Source: Massilia rhizosphaerae (GTDB lineage Bacteria > Pseudomonadota > Gammaproteobacteria > Burkholderiales > Burkholderiaceae_D). From it: a DNA stretch of 64,000 bases. The stretch covers positions 124,001 to 188,000 of the forward strand of contig NZ_JADKYX010000004.1 in NCBI RefSeq assembly GCF_016093545.1, given 5' to 3'. The notes below the pieces were generated by a model that was given only the letters and a program-made list of their open reading frames with translations, was not told the DNA's origin and made no database searches. Below are positions 25,713 through 34,351 of this stretch, piece after piece. Position 1 is the first letter of the stretch; each line of letters opens with the position of its first letter. The position numbers and the translations under genes are program-made.

Positions 25713-27857
25713 ATGTATTGGCTACTGCCGGCTCATCCGTCCATGGTTTTCGCTTACCGCCTCGTCGTTGTCCTGCTCGTCGCCATGATGGCGCCCGGTC
25801 CGGCCGCCCGTGCCGCGCAGCCGGTGGACGTGCGGGCGGAAGTGGCGCGCATCCAGCGGCTGGCGGAAGACGCCCCGCGCCAGGCCCTCGACCGGGTGGC
25901 CGCCGCGCGCCGCAAGCTGGGGCCGGACGCGTCCTACGAGGACCGGCAGGCGTTGTTGCGCGTGGAGGCGTGGCTCAGGGAAGACGTGGGCCAGCTGGAC
26001 GCGTCGTATGCGCTGGCGCGCACGTCGTTGCAACTGGCCCTGGACCACGGCGACGCCGCGGGCGCGGCGCTGGCCCGGCTGGGCGCCGTGCGCGAGATGA
26101 TCGACCGGCGCCGGCTGGACGCGGCGCAAGCCGCGCTGGACAAGATCGTGAAGGAGGCGCCGGCGAACGTCTCGTTGACGTTCAAGGTGTCGGTCGAACG
26201 CATGCGGGGCGACATCCTGAACCTGCGGGCAAAGTTCGACCTGGCGCTGGCGGCCTATCTGCGCGGCTTGCGCCTGCTGCAGGGCGTGCCCGGCGAGAGC
26301 GGGAAGCGCGCCGCGCTGTACGGCCGCATCTGCCAGGTGTACATCAATGCCGACAACCCCGCCAAGGCGATCGACAGCGCGAAGCTGGGCCTGGCGGAAC
26401 GGCCGATGCCGCTGCGCCCGCTCGCTTCGCTGCACTTCACCCGCGCCGTCGCCCTCATCCGGCTGGGACGGGGCGAGGAAGGCATCGCCGCTTTCGAACA
26501 GGCGCTGGCGACGGCGATGCGTGCCGGGCTGCTGGGGATGGAGGCGGCGATACGGGGCAATATCGCGGACTACTACCTGATCCGCCACGATTACGTGCGC
26601 GCGGAGCAGGAGTCGCGCAAGGCCCTGGTCGTGTCCGACAAGGTCAACGACCAGAACGTCATGCAGATGGCGCGCGCCAATCTCGGTTTCGCCCTGATGG
26701 GACAGGGACGCTTCGCGGAGGGCCTGCCTTACGTCGACGGCGTGATCGCCGACATGCGCAAGGGGAAACTCACGGCCGATCTCGAGGCGATGCTGGACGA
26801 GAAAGGCCGCATGCTGGAGCGCGCCGGTCAGTATCAGCAGGCGCTGACGATCGTCCGCGAGCAGCAGGCGCTGCAACAGCAGAGCGCCCGGGTGGCGCGC
26901 GACCGCGCGATCGCCGCATTGCAGGAAGAGTTCGACGCGCACCGGCGCAGCCAGCAGATCGTCCTGCTGCAGCGCGAGAACAAAGTGAAGGACGCGGAGC
27001 TGCGCAACCGCCGTACGGTGCAGTTCGCGACGACGTTCGCCGCCGTGCTGACGGTGCTGGCGGGGTCGGTCGTGTACGTGATGTACCGGCGCGCGGCCAG
27101 GAGCAATGCGCGGCTCAAGGAATTGAACGCCCAGCTCGAATTCGGCTCGACCCACGACGCGCTGACGGGATTGCACAACCGGCGCTCGCTGACGAACCGG
27201 ATGGCCGGCCGCATCCAGGACGGCCGTGCCGAGCGCCGCGACAGCGCACGCAACGGCGCGCGCGACGGCATGGACTGCTTCGTCCTCATGGACATCGACC
27301 ACTTCAAGAGCATCAACGACCGCTGGGGACATGGCGTGGGCGACGCGGTCCTCGTCGACGTCGCGCGCCGGCTCGCCGCGGCCGTGCGCGATACCGACAT
27401 GGTCGTGCGCTGGGGCGGCGAGGAATTCATGGTCTTCGCGCCCGCCATGGACCCGGGCCGCGTCGCCGGCATGGCGGCGCGCCTGCTGGAGGCGGTCGGG
27501 TCGGCGCCGGTCGACGGGGGCAGTTGCCCGATCCCCGTCACGCTCACCGCGGGCATCGTCGCGCTGCGGCCCCTGCCCGGCGAGGCGTTCGACTGGCAAT
27601 GCGCCGTGCGCCTGGCCGACTGGGCGCTTTACGAAGGCAAGATGCAGGGCCGCAACCAGGCCCGCATCGTCACCCGCCTGTGCGCGTCGGCGGCCACCGT
27701 GATGGCGGCGCTGGAGCGCGACGGCGACGGCGCCGCGGTCCGCCCGTTGCTGGCGCTCGACTGCGTGCATGGGCCGCGCCAGGACGCGGCGCGCCCGGCG
27801 CCATCGGCCGCGCGCGACGTCGGCGGCGGCGCCTTGTCCCTGCTGGCCGGCGCGTGA
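25713..27857 (+). CDS. TPR-containing diguanylate cyclase
   Basis: A 714-residue sensor. A signal/anchor helix (VFAYRLVVVLLVAMMAPGPAARAA) leads to a periplasmic region of TPR-like helical repeats (about residues 45-400), a coiled-coil stretch, one membrane helix (about 440-460, TTFAAVLTVLAGSVVYVMY) and a cytoplasmic GGDEF domain. The active-site motif is GGEEF near residue 567, so c-di-GMP synthesis is expected. RDTD, five residues before it, fits the inhibitory I-site. After the cyclase domain comes a 70-residue Ala-rich tail. The ATG at 25743 is an alternative start, giving the signal peptide directly. Confidence 0.93.
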   Translation: MYWLLPAHPSMVFAYRLVVVLLVAMMAPGPAARAAQPVDVRAEVARIQRLAEDAPRQALDRVAAARRKLGPDASYEDRQALLRVEAWLREDVGQLDASYALARTSLQLALDHGDAAGAALARLGAVREMIDRRRLDAAQAALDKIVKEAPANVSLTFKVSVERMRGDILNLRAKFDLALAAYLRGLRLLQGVPGESGKRAALYGRICQVYINADNPAKAIDSAKLGLAERPMPLRPLASLHFTRAVALIRLGRGEEGIAAFEQALATAMRAGLLGMEAAIRGNIADYYLIRHDYVRAEQESRKALVVSDKVNDQNVMQMARANLGFALMGQGRFAEGLPYVDGVIADMRKGKLTADLEAMLDEKGRMLERAGQYQQALTIVREQQALQQQSARVARDRAIAALQEEFDAHRRSQQIVLLQRENKVKDAELRNRRTVQFATTFAAVLTVLAGSVVYVMYRRAARSNARLKELNAQLEFGSTHDALTGLHNRRSLTNRMAGRIQDGRAERRDSARNGARDGMDCFVLMDIDHFKSINDRWGHGVGDAVLVDVARRLAAAVRDTDMVVRWGGEEFMVFAPAMDPGRVAGMAARLLEAVGSAPVDGGSCPIPVTLTAGIVALRPLPGEAFDWQCAVRLADWALYEGKMQGRNQARIVTRLCASAATVMAALERDGDGAAVRPLLALDCVHGPRQDAARPAPSAARDVGGGALSLLAGA

Positions 27858-27875
27858 CCTCGGCGCCGGCGGGCG

Positions 27876-28355
27876 TCAGCCGCGCCGTGCCGCCTCGATG
27901 GCCGCGACGTCGATTTTCTTCATCGTCATCATCGCGTCGAACGCGCGCTTGGCCGCGGCCCCGTCGGCGTCGGTGACGGCGTCCAGGAGCACGCGCGGCG
28001 TGATCTGCCACGACAGGCCCCACCGGTCCTTGCACCAGCCGCAGTCGCTTTCCTGGCCGCCGTTGCCGACGATCGCATTCCACAGGCGGTCGGTCTCAGC
28101 CTGGTCGCTTGTGGCGACCTGGAACGAGAACGCCTCGTTGTGCTTCACGCCCGGACCGCCGTTCAGGCCGAGGCACGGGAGGCCCATCACCGTGAATTCG
28201 ACCATCAGCACATTGCCCTGCTGGCCGGCGGGATAGTCGCCGGGCGCGCGGTGGACCGCGCCGACGGCGCTGTCCGGAAACGTCTGTGCATAGAACGTCG
28301 CCGCGTCCAGGGCGTCGTTGTCGTACCAAAGACAAATCGTATTCTTGCTGGCCAT
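27876..28355 (-). CDS. VOC family protein (PhnB-like)
   Basis: A 159-residue protein of the vicinal oxygen chelate fold, PhnB/YjdN-like subgroup. It starts ASKNTICLWYDNDALDAATFYAQTFPDS and has FTVMGLPCLGLNGGP, FSFQVATSDQAETDRLWNAI and GGQESDCGWCKDRWGLSWQITPRVL, all typical of the group often misannotated as 3-demethylubiquinone methyltransferase. Enzymatic role unknown. It converges on the cyclase gene and is followed upstream by the MFS gene on the same strand with a 42-base gap. Confidence 0.9.
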   Translation of the reverse strand: MASKNTICLWYDNDALDAATFYAQTFPDSAVGAVHRAPGDYPAGQQGNVLMVEFTVMGLPCLGLNGGPGVKHNEAFSFQVATSDQAETDRLWNAIVGNGGQESDCGWCKDRWGLSWQITPRVLLDAVTDADGAAAKRAFDAMMTMKKIDVAAIEAARRG

Positions 28356-28397
28356 GTCTCTCTCCTGTTGATGGGAACGATAGCACGTCCGCGGCGT

Positions 28398-29930
28398 TCA
28401 CTCCGCCGTCGGCGCGGGCGGTGCGGCCGGCGCCGCCGCCGGATGCCCGGTGAGCGGCAACTCCGGCAGGAACAGCAGCACGACGAGCCCCGCCAGCACG
28501 ATCAGCGCGCCGGCGCCGAAGATGTTGGCGATGGCGTGGCGGTACACGGCCACCGTCAGCGCCTGCGCGGCGGGCAGCACGGTTACGGCGCCGTGCGCGC
28601 CCGCGCGCGCGACCTGGGCGATGCCGTGCGCGTGCACCTGGTGCGCGAGGATGGCGCCGGAGCCCGTCACGCCCAGCAGGCCGCCGAAGGAGCGGAAGAA
28701 GCTCAGCATGGCCGTGCCCACGCCGCGGCGCGGGACGGGCAGCGCGTTCTGCACGGCGATCGTCATGTTCGGCATGACGAGGCCCAGGCCCGCGCCCAGC
28801 ATGAAGATGGCCGGCTCGATGATCCAGTAGCCGCGCGCCGTGTCCATGGCCCAGGAGAGGATGGCGAATGCCGCCACCGCCGCCGCCAGCCCGGCCAGCT
28901 GCACGGCCTTGTACTTGCCCGAGCGCGACAGCACGCGGCCGTTCAGCGTGGACGAGGAGATCATCCCGATCATCATCGCCACCGTCATCATGCCCGAATG
29001 CGCCGGGCTGCTGCCCATCACGAGCTGGAAGAACAGCGGGAAGAACACGCTGGCACCCATCAGGCCCATGAAGGTCAGCGCCATCACGATGCTGGCGATG
29101 TCGAAGACGCGGTTGTGGAAGAGGTCCGGCGGCAGCACGGGCTCCGGCACGCGGCGCAGGTGCACGAGCAGCCAGCCTCCCGGCACGAGCGCGAGCGCCG
29201 CGCACACCTGCACCTGCACGCCGTCCCAGGGCCACTCCGTGCCGCCCAGCGCGAGGATCAGGAGCAGCGCGGTGATCGACACCGTGAGCAGCAGGGAGCC
29301 GAGATAATCGATGCGGTGCGCGTGCGTGCGCACGGGCTTGCGCAGCGAATGCGCGATGGCGTAGAAGGCCACGGCGCCGACGGGCAGGTTGATGAGGAAG
29401 ATCCAGTGCCACGACAGCAGGTCCGTCATGATCCCGCCCAGCACCGGGCCGAGGATGCTGGTGACGGCGAACACGATGGCGATCGAGCCCTGGCGGCGCG
29501 CGCGTTCCTTGGGCGGCACGAGGTCGCCGATGATGATCTGCGCCAGCGGCATGAAGCCGCCCGAGCCCATGCCCTGGACGGCGCGGAACGCGATCAGCTG
29601 CGTCATGCTCTGCGCGAAGCCGCACAGCACGGAGCCGGCCAGGAACGTGGCCAATGCCGTGAAGATCATCGGCCTGCGGCCGTACTGGTCGGCCAGCTTG
29701 CCGTACAGCGGCATCGTCGCCGTGGACGCCAGCACGTAGGCCGTGACGACCCACGACAGGTGGGCCATGCCGCCCAGGTCGCCCACGATGCGGGGCAGGG
29801 CGGTGGCGACGATGCTCTGGTCGAGCGCGCCGAGGCCCAGCACGGCCATCAGGGCCAGGTAGACGGAGCGGATTTCGCGCGCGTCGGCGGGCGCCGCGTC
29901 GTGCGTGGGCGTGGTGGATTCAGTCTTCAT
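28398..29930 (-). CDS. MFS multidrug efflux transporter (DHA2/EmrB-QacA type)
   Basis: A 510-residue proton-drug antiporter with about 14 membrane helices. Seen are the motif GALDQSIVATALPRIVGDLG (the D-x-[ST]IVNVALP motif of the 14-helix group), the loop motif LYGKLADQYGRRP, and AFRAVQGMGSGGFMPL. It exports hydrophobic compounds, though the substrate is not known. The start at 29930 overlaps the end of the MarR gene by 11 bases, so the two are co-transcribed and the pump is expected to be repressed by that regulator. Confidence 0.93.
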   Translation of the reverse strand: MKTESTTPTHDAAPADAREIRSVYLALMAVLGLGALDQSIVATALPRIVGDLGGMAHLSWVVTAYVLASTATMPLYGKLADQYGRRPMIFTALATFLAGSVLCGFAQSMTQLIAFRAVQGMGSGGFMPLAQIIIGDLVPPKERARRQGSIAIVFAVTSILGPVLGGIMTDLLSWHWIFLINLPVGAVAFYAIAHSLRKPVRTHAHRIDYLGSLLLTVSITALLLILALGGTEWPWDGVQVQVCAALALVPGGWLLVHLRRVPEPVLPPDLFHNRVFDIASIVMALTFMGLMGASVFFPLFFQLVMGSSPAHSGMMTVAMMIGMISSSTLNGRVLSRSGKYKAVQLAGLAAAVAAFAILSWAMDTARGYWIIEPAIFMLGAGLGLVMPNMTIAVQNALPVPRRGVGTAMLSFFRSFGGLLGVTGSGAILAHQVHAHGIAQVARAGAHGAVTVLPAAQALTVAVYRHAIANIFGAGALIVLAGLVVLLFLPELPLTGHPAAAPAAPPAPTAE

Positions 29931-30375
29931 GGTCGGCAAGGATGTTGAGGATGTCGACGGCGCCGGCGAGCGCCTCCATCTGGTCGGGCGACAGGCGGGC
30001 GATGCGTTGCGACAGCCAGTCGTGCCGTTGGTCGCGCAGATGGCGCAGGGCGGCATGGCCGACCTGGCTGACGTGCAGGCCGCTGCGGCGCCGGTCGTCG
30101 GCCAGGGGCGCGCGCGTCACGAGGCCGGCCGTTTCCAGCGCCTTGACCTGGCCGCTCATCGTCGGGCTGCGCACCTGCTGCATGCGCGCCAGCTCGGCCA
30201 CGCCGATGCCGGGATGTTCGTGGATCAGGTGCAGGAGCATCGCCTGCATCAGCGACAGGCCTTGTTCCTGGCGTTCCGTGTCGCGCCGCATCCGGCGCAC
30301 GATGCCCTTGAGGGCGGTGCGCAGGTCTTCGGACAGGCGTTCGACGCGTTCGTGGCGGTGTGTGTTGGTCATCAT
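29920..30375 (-). CDS. MarR family transcriptional regulator
   Basis: A 151-residue winged-helix repressor. The recognition helix region is GIGVAELARMQQVRSPTMSGQVKALETAGLVTRAPLADDRRRSGL, with the DDRR wing typical of MarR. It is the first gene of the marR-MFS pair. A palindromic site overlaps its promoter (30377-30403), so autoregulation is likely; inducers are probably phenolic or drug-like ligands. Confidence 0.93.
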   Translation of the reverse strand: MMTNTHRHERVERLSEDLRTALKGIVRRMRRDTERQEQGLSLMQAMLLHLIHEHPGIGVAELARMQQVRSPTMSGQVKALETAGLVTRAPLADDRRRSGLHVSQVGHAALRHLRDQRHDWLSQRIARLSPDQMEALAGAVDILNILADHED

Positions 30376-30376
30376 T

Positions 30377-30403
30377 AATATAGGTAGCCTACCTAACTAT
30401 ATT
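30377..30403. promoter_or_regulatory. Probable MarR operator
   Basis: AGGTA and TACCT flank GCC at the centre (core TAGGTAGCCTACCTA, 30381-30395), and outer AATATAG/CTATATT half-sites extend the symmetry imperfectly. It ends 1 base before the MarR start codon, which is the usual place for a MarR-type autorepression site. Confidence 0.68.
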
Positions 30404-30528
30404 GCGCTGATCGCGCGGCGCATGCAAACGATGACTCCGTGACAATGCACGCATTTTTTCGGCGGCGTAACTGGTAATGTGGCGGCACTTCCTGTTCAAT
30501 ATCTCGGCAGGTTTTATCGCGTCGTCAT

Positions 30529-30885
30529 ATGCAATTTCGAGTACAACTGGACCGTTCCCTTGCCGTGCTGTCGCAGCGCGGCCTGTCGCGCAATCATGCC
30601 GAGCCGCTGCTGTTCCGGCTGCTGTGGAAGCTCGGGGTCAATGTCCGCCCGCCCCATTTCCTCGGCTTCGCCAGCATCGCGCTCGTCTACGGCGGCTGGT
30701 TCACCGGCGTCTGGGGCGTGCTCATGTGGATGCTGGTGTGGTCGCACCAGGGCGTCGGCATCGCCGGCGTGGCGCTCAGGGCCTTGGCCGCGGGCGCGTG
30801 TTTCGGCCTGTTGATGGCGTGGTTTTATACCCGCGAGCGCAAGGAATTCGCCCTGCCGGCGTGGGAAGCGCTGGGCCGCGAGTAG
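30529..30885 (+). CDS. DUF6404-type two-helix membrane protein
   Basis: A 118-residue protein with a cytoplasmic N-terminal part (LDRSLAVLSQRGLSRNHAEPLLFRLLWKLGVNVRPPHF) and two hydrophobic helices (FASIALVYGGWFTGVWGVLMWML and GVALRALAAGACFGLLMAWFY). This arrangement matches DUF6404 proteins, which have no known function. It stands alone, divergent from the MarR operon and convergent with the GT9 gene. Confidence 0.75.
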   Translation: MQFRVQLDRSLAVLSQRGLSRNHAEPLLFRLLWKLGVNVRPPHFLGFASIALVYGGWFTGVWGVLMWMLVWSHQGVGIAGVALRALAAGACFGLLMAWFYTRERKEFALPAWEALGRE

Positions 30886-30894
30886 CGCACGGGC

Positions 30895-30922
30895 AGGCCT
30901 CGGGCCTCAGGCCTTAGGCCTC
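30895..30922. repeat. Four 7-bp tandem units of AGGCCTC type
   Basis: AGGCCTC, GGGCCTC, AGGCCTT and AGGCCTC follow each other with a 7-bp period, and each holds a GGCCT core that is nearly palindromic. It lies between two convergent genes and reaches the stop codon of the GT9 gene. It could act as a weak terminator stem; no T tract follows. Confidence 0.6.
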
Positions 30923-32144
30923 AGGTTGCTTGCCGGGCCAGTGCCGCCATCACGTCGTCCACGCCGATCTTGTCGACCCAGTCGTCGCGCCGCGCCACGG
31001 TGATGACGGTGCTGTTGCGCGTGTCGATCGGCGTCCATTCCGGGTTCTTTTGCCGCATCAGCGCGATGACGGGCACGTGCACGGCGTTCGCCAGGTGCAT
31101 GACGGCCGTCTCGACGGACACGATCAGCTTGCACAGGCTGAGCACGGCCGGCAGCTGGAAGAAGTTGTCTTCGGCGCTGAACAGATGGGTGCGCGCGAGG
31201 TCCTGCCCGGCGAACAGGGCGCGGGCGCGGGCCAGGTCTTCGGGGACGACGTTGACGACGAAGCCGGCATCGCGCCACCTCGCGTCCCGCCGCATCGTGC
31301 GGATCAGTTCGATGACCCGTTCCAGCGGCCACGAACGCTCGATCGACTTCGAATACGCGTTCAGGAAGACGACTTTCGATCCGGCGCCCTCGAAGCCCCA
31401 GGCGGCGAACTGGTCGCGCGCGTAGGCCATCCACCGGTCGGGAATGGACAGCACGGGATAGCGGGCGGCCGGCGGGATCGCGATGCCGAATAATTGCGTG
31501 AACCATTCGGCGTAGATGTCGCTGATGTGCTGGTCCGGGTGCGACGCCGCGTTGTAGGCGGGAATGAACGCATCCAGCTTGCGGTAGGCGAGATGCTTGG
31601 GCAGGTCGTAGGGGCGCACGCGTTTCTTTTGGCCCACGACGAAGCCGCGCGGGCTGATCTTGCGCGCCATGCCGGCGTATTTGTGGCGGTCCAGCACGGC
31701 GAGCGACACGACGACCGGGTAATCCTGCCGCTGCGCTTCCTGCAGCGACGCCTCGTACAGCGCCGGGCTGTAGGTTTCGTTGTAGACCTTGGCGATGTGC
31801 GGGCATTCGGCCAGCCAGTCGTACAGCGCATATTTTTTCAGGTGCGGCCAGTCCGCGGCCCGGTTGGTGCGGCGGCGCTCGTCGACCCACAGGTGGATGT
31901 CCAGGTGCGGGAAGGCGCGCGCGAAGGCGGCGAAGCAGCTTTGCAGGTACGTGAAATCGCCCAGCGCCAGGTGGGCGATGAACAGGATCTTGTCGGCGCG
32001 GGCCAGCAGCGCGCGGTCGACCAGCGCCGTGCGCGGCGTAGTGTCGGCCAGCCAGTCGGCTTCGAAGGCGGCCGGGTCGGCCTGCCGACGCGTTCGGCCG
32101 CCCCAGCTGTCCAGTTCCAGCGTCTGTTCACTCGAGATTTTCAT
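30921..32144 (-). CDS. Glycosyltransferase family 9 (heptosyltransferase-like)
   Basis: A 407-residue GT-B enzyme related to LPS heptosyltransferases. The N-terminal domain starts KILFIAHLALGDFTYLQSCFAAF (GDF motif near the donor pocket), and the C-terminal domain has VFLNAYSKSIERSWPLERVIELI and LSLCKLIVSVETAVMHLANAVHVPVIALM, the ADP-heptose-binding SxxTxxxHLA-type motif with Glu-Thr in place of the more usual Asp-Thr. It probably adds a sugar to LPS core or a capsule; no other LPS gene is adjacent. The gene ends inside a 7-bp repeat. Confidence 0.84.
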   Translation of the reverse strand: MKISSEQTLELDSWGGRTRRQADPAAFEADWLADTTPRTALVDRALLARADKILFIAHLALGDFTYLQSCFAAFARAFPHLDIHLWVDERRRTNRAADWPHLKKYALYDWLAECPHIAKVYNETYSPALYEASLQEAQRQDYPVVVSLAVLDRHKYAGMARKISPRGFVVGQKKRVRPYDLPKHLAYRKLDAFIPAYNAASHPDQHISDIYAEWFTQLFGIAIPPAARYPVLSIPDRWMAYARDQFAAWGFEGAGSKVVFLNAYSKSIERSWPLERVIELIRTMRRDARWRDAGFVVNVVPEDLARARALFAGQDLARTHLFSAEDNFFQLPAVLSLCKLIVSVETAVMHLANAVHVPVIALMRQKNPEWTPIDTRNSTVITVARRDDWVDKIGVDDVMAALARQAT

Positions 32145-32542
32145 GGTGCGGTGTCGAATTCAGGGGGCGCGTGGTCATGTGGACGTTTCCGTGACATTGT
32201 ACAGACGATAGGACGCGACGATTGTAGAGGGTGAATGGATGGCGTTGAACGGGCACTGCTGTAAAGTTGGGTAAAGCTTTTTTCAAGAAGTCGTAGATTT
32301 CAGCAGATTTCAACAGATTGCGATGACGCGCGTGTTGCACGCCTTCGTATCGTGAAAGTGGTTGATTCGTAAATGTTGCATTCCGTCAGTCTGCCAGATT
32401 GCCCGGAAAAGCGATGCACTGTTGACGTTACAAGTTGTAACGACACGTATCGTGGGCACGGCGCGCGGGCACGCTGCCCCAAGCACGGCCGGCGAGTGCC
32501 GACCGTGCTTGGGTGTGGTGACTGGCGGCGCTGTGCCGGTCG
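32145..32542. other. Intergenic region upstream of GT9, no gene seen
   Basis: About 400 A+T-richer bases. Contains three 10-bp units beginning AGATT at 32295, 32305 and 32315, a perfect palindrome CGTTACAA/TTGTAACG around G at 32426-32442, and an 11-bp stem (CCCAAGCACGG at 32478-32488 with CCGTGCTTGGG at 32503-32513) that may end the PRC-barrel transcript although no T tract follows. No open frame here shows protein-like composition. Confidence 0.55.
32426..32442. promoter_or_regulatory. 17-bp palindrome, operator-like
   Basis: CGTTACAA and TTGTAACG pair exactly around a central G. It lies about 280 bases upstream of the GT9 start. The 8+1+8 form suits a TetR- or GntR-type dimer, but no such regulator is nearby. 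Confidence 0.5.
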
Positions 32543-33187
32543 TCAGCCGAGGTTGCTGCCGCGGATCTTGCTTAGATCCTTGTCGCTGCCGCTGGTGCCG
32601 GACCGCGGGTCGAGGCTGCCGCCCGCACCGCCGCCCGATATCGCGCTGCCGGCGCCCGTGTCGGCCGAGCCCGCATGGCCGGCACCCATGGAGCCCATGC
32701 CGGCGCCCGCGCCCGTGCTGGCGCCGGCACCGCCGGCCATGCCGCGCATGCTCACGTCCGGTCCCATGGTGGGCGCGCCCTGGCGCGTGCGGTCGGTGCC
32801 GTAGAAGCTGTGGATCTGCTGGGCCCACTGGGCGTCCGCCATGTCGGGCCAGGCGTGCTTGTCGAAGCCCGGGGCGCTCTGCAGGCGCTGCTTGTCGATG
32901 TCGAGCACGAAGCGCTTGTTGACGGTGTCGAGGTGCAGGGCTTGCCAGGGCACGGCGAACAGCTTGTCGCCCATGCCCAGGAAGCCGCCGAAGGACAGCA
33001 CGGCGTAGGCGACCTGGCCGGTCTGCATGTCGAGCATGATTTCCTTGATGTCGCCCAGGTCCTCGTCGGCAGCGTTGACGACGCTGTCGCCGAGCAGGGT
33101 GTCGGCACCCATCAGGGCCGGGCCGGGGCCGGCATGGCGGCTCGTGGATTTGTACATGCCGTATTTGTCGCGATCTGCGTAGCTCAT
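32543..33187 (-). CDS. PRC-barrel domain protein with Gly-rich tail
   Basis: A 214-residue protein. The first half is a PRC-barrel (LLGDSVVNAADEDLGDIKEIMLDMQTGQVAYAVLSFGGFLGMGDKLFAVPWQAL), a beta-barrel adaptor fold, usually in stress or RNA-associated proteins. The second half is a low-complexity Gly/Ala/Met/Ser tail. The start at 33187 has a perfect AGGAGG ribosome-binding site, which decides it over the much longer open frame running upstream. It is often stress-induced in related genera; function is unknown. Confidence 0.88.
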   Translation of the reverse strand: MSYADRDKYGMYKSTSRHAGPGPALMGADTLLGDSVVNAADEDLGDIKEIMLDMQTGQVAYAVLSFGGFLGMGDKLFAVPWQALHLDTVNKRFVLDIDKQRLQSAPGFDKHAWPDMADAQWAQQIHSFYGTDRTRQGAPTMGPDVSMRGMAGGAGASTGAGAGMGSMGAGHAGSADTGAGSAISGGGAGGSLDPRSGTSGSDKDLSKIRGSNLG

Positions 33188-33411
33188 CTTAACCTCCTGA
33201 TGTCGATGATTGCAGGGCCGTCGGTGCGGCAACCCATTCAGGGTAAGGGAGCCGGCCGGTGCGCGTTTGCGTTCACTCAATCGTGCTCGAACACGGCCGG
33301 ACGGTCCCGGATGCCGGTCCGACCGGACGATACTAGCCACAATCGAGATCGCCGCGCGCCCGCTAGACACGGGGAAAGAGAAATGGCGCCCGGCAGCGGC
33401 CGGGGCGCGGA

Positions 33412-34272
33412 TCAGTCCAGGTCCGCCGCGTCGTGGCGCTCCAGCACTTGCTCCTCCGGCTTGCCGCGCACCCGGTTGACCTTGCGGCCGCGGACCACGG
33501 CCGGGCGCGCGCGGACCTCGTCGGCCCAGCGGCGCACCTGCTGGTACTGGTGCACGGCCAGGAACTCGGCGGCGTCGTACAGCTCGCCCAGCACGAGGCC
33601 GCCGTACCACGGCCAGATCGCCATGTCGGCGATGGTGTACGTGTCGCCCGCGACGAAGCGGCGCTCGGCCAGCAGGCGGTCGAGCACGTCCAGCTGGCGC
33701 TTCGTTTCCATCGCGTAGCGGTTGATCGGGTACTCCAGTTTTTCCGGCGCATAGGCGTAGAAGTGGCCGAAGCCGCCGCCCACGAACGGCGCCGCGCCCA
33801 TCTGCCACATCAGCCAGTTGAAGGTTTCCGTGCGGGCCGGGATATCCTGCGGCAGGAAGGCGCCGCCGAATTTTTCCGCCAGGTAGACGAGAATCGAGCC
33901 GGATTCGAACACGCGCACGGGCGTGTCGCCGCTGCGGTCGACGAGGGCCGGGATCTTCGAATTCGGATTGATGTCGACGAAGCCGCTGCCGAACTGGGCG
34001 CCTTCGTTGATGCGGATGAGCCAAGCGTCGTATTCCGCGCCCGCGTGGCCGGCGGCCAGCAGTTCCTCGAGCATGATCGTGACCTTTTGCCCGTTCGGCG
34101 TGCCCAGCGAATACAGTTGCAGCGGATGCTTGCCGACCGGCAGTTCCTGCTCGTGGGTCTTGCCCGCGACGGGGCGGTTGATGGCGGCGAAGGCGCCGCC
34201 CGACGGCGTCGCCGGGGACCAGACCCGGGGCGGGACGTAAGGGGACGTGAACGGGTTCGTGGGGTCGGACAT
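33412..34272 (-). CDS. yghU: Glutathione S-transferase-like disulfide-bond oxidoreductase (YghU type)
   Basis: A 286-residue cytoplasmic protein of the YghU/YfcG group of GST-fold proteins, which reduce disulfides with glutathione. The N-terminal thioredoxin-like domain includes LQLYSLGTPNGQKVTIMLEELLAAG, where the TPNG motif replaces the Cys or Ser of other GSTs, then NPNSKIPAL and FESGSILVYLAEKFG. The helical C-terminal domain contains TYTIADMAIWPWYGG. It follows the second Hsp70 gene by 79 bases on the same strand. Confidence 0.92.
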   Translation of the reverse strand: MSDPTNPFTSPYVPPRVWSPATPSGGAFAAINRPVAGKTHEQELPVGKHPLQLYSLGTPNGQKVTIMLEELLAAGHAGAEYDAWLIRINEGAQFGSGFVDINPNSKIPALVDRSGDTPVRVFESGSILVYLAEKFGGAFLPQDIPARTETFNWLMWQMGAAPFVGGGFGHFYAYAPEKLEYPINRYAMETKRQLDVLDRLLAERRFVAGDTYTIADMAIWPWYGGLVLGELYDAAEFLAVHQYQQVRRWADEVRARPAVVRGRKVNRVRGKPEEQVLERHDAADLD

Positions 34273-34351
34273 TGCACTCTCCTTCGATGACTCGGTGGTG
34301 AAGGGATGATGCCCGAAAAGCCGGCTGCGTGCTGGAAGCCGGCGTGCCGGT

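Noticed and set aside
32310..32828. 172-codon minus-strand frame over the PRC-barrel end
   Set aside because: It is out of frame with the PRC-barrel gene and covers its Gly-rich tail in reverse composition; no ribosome-binding site.
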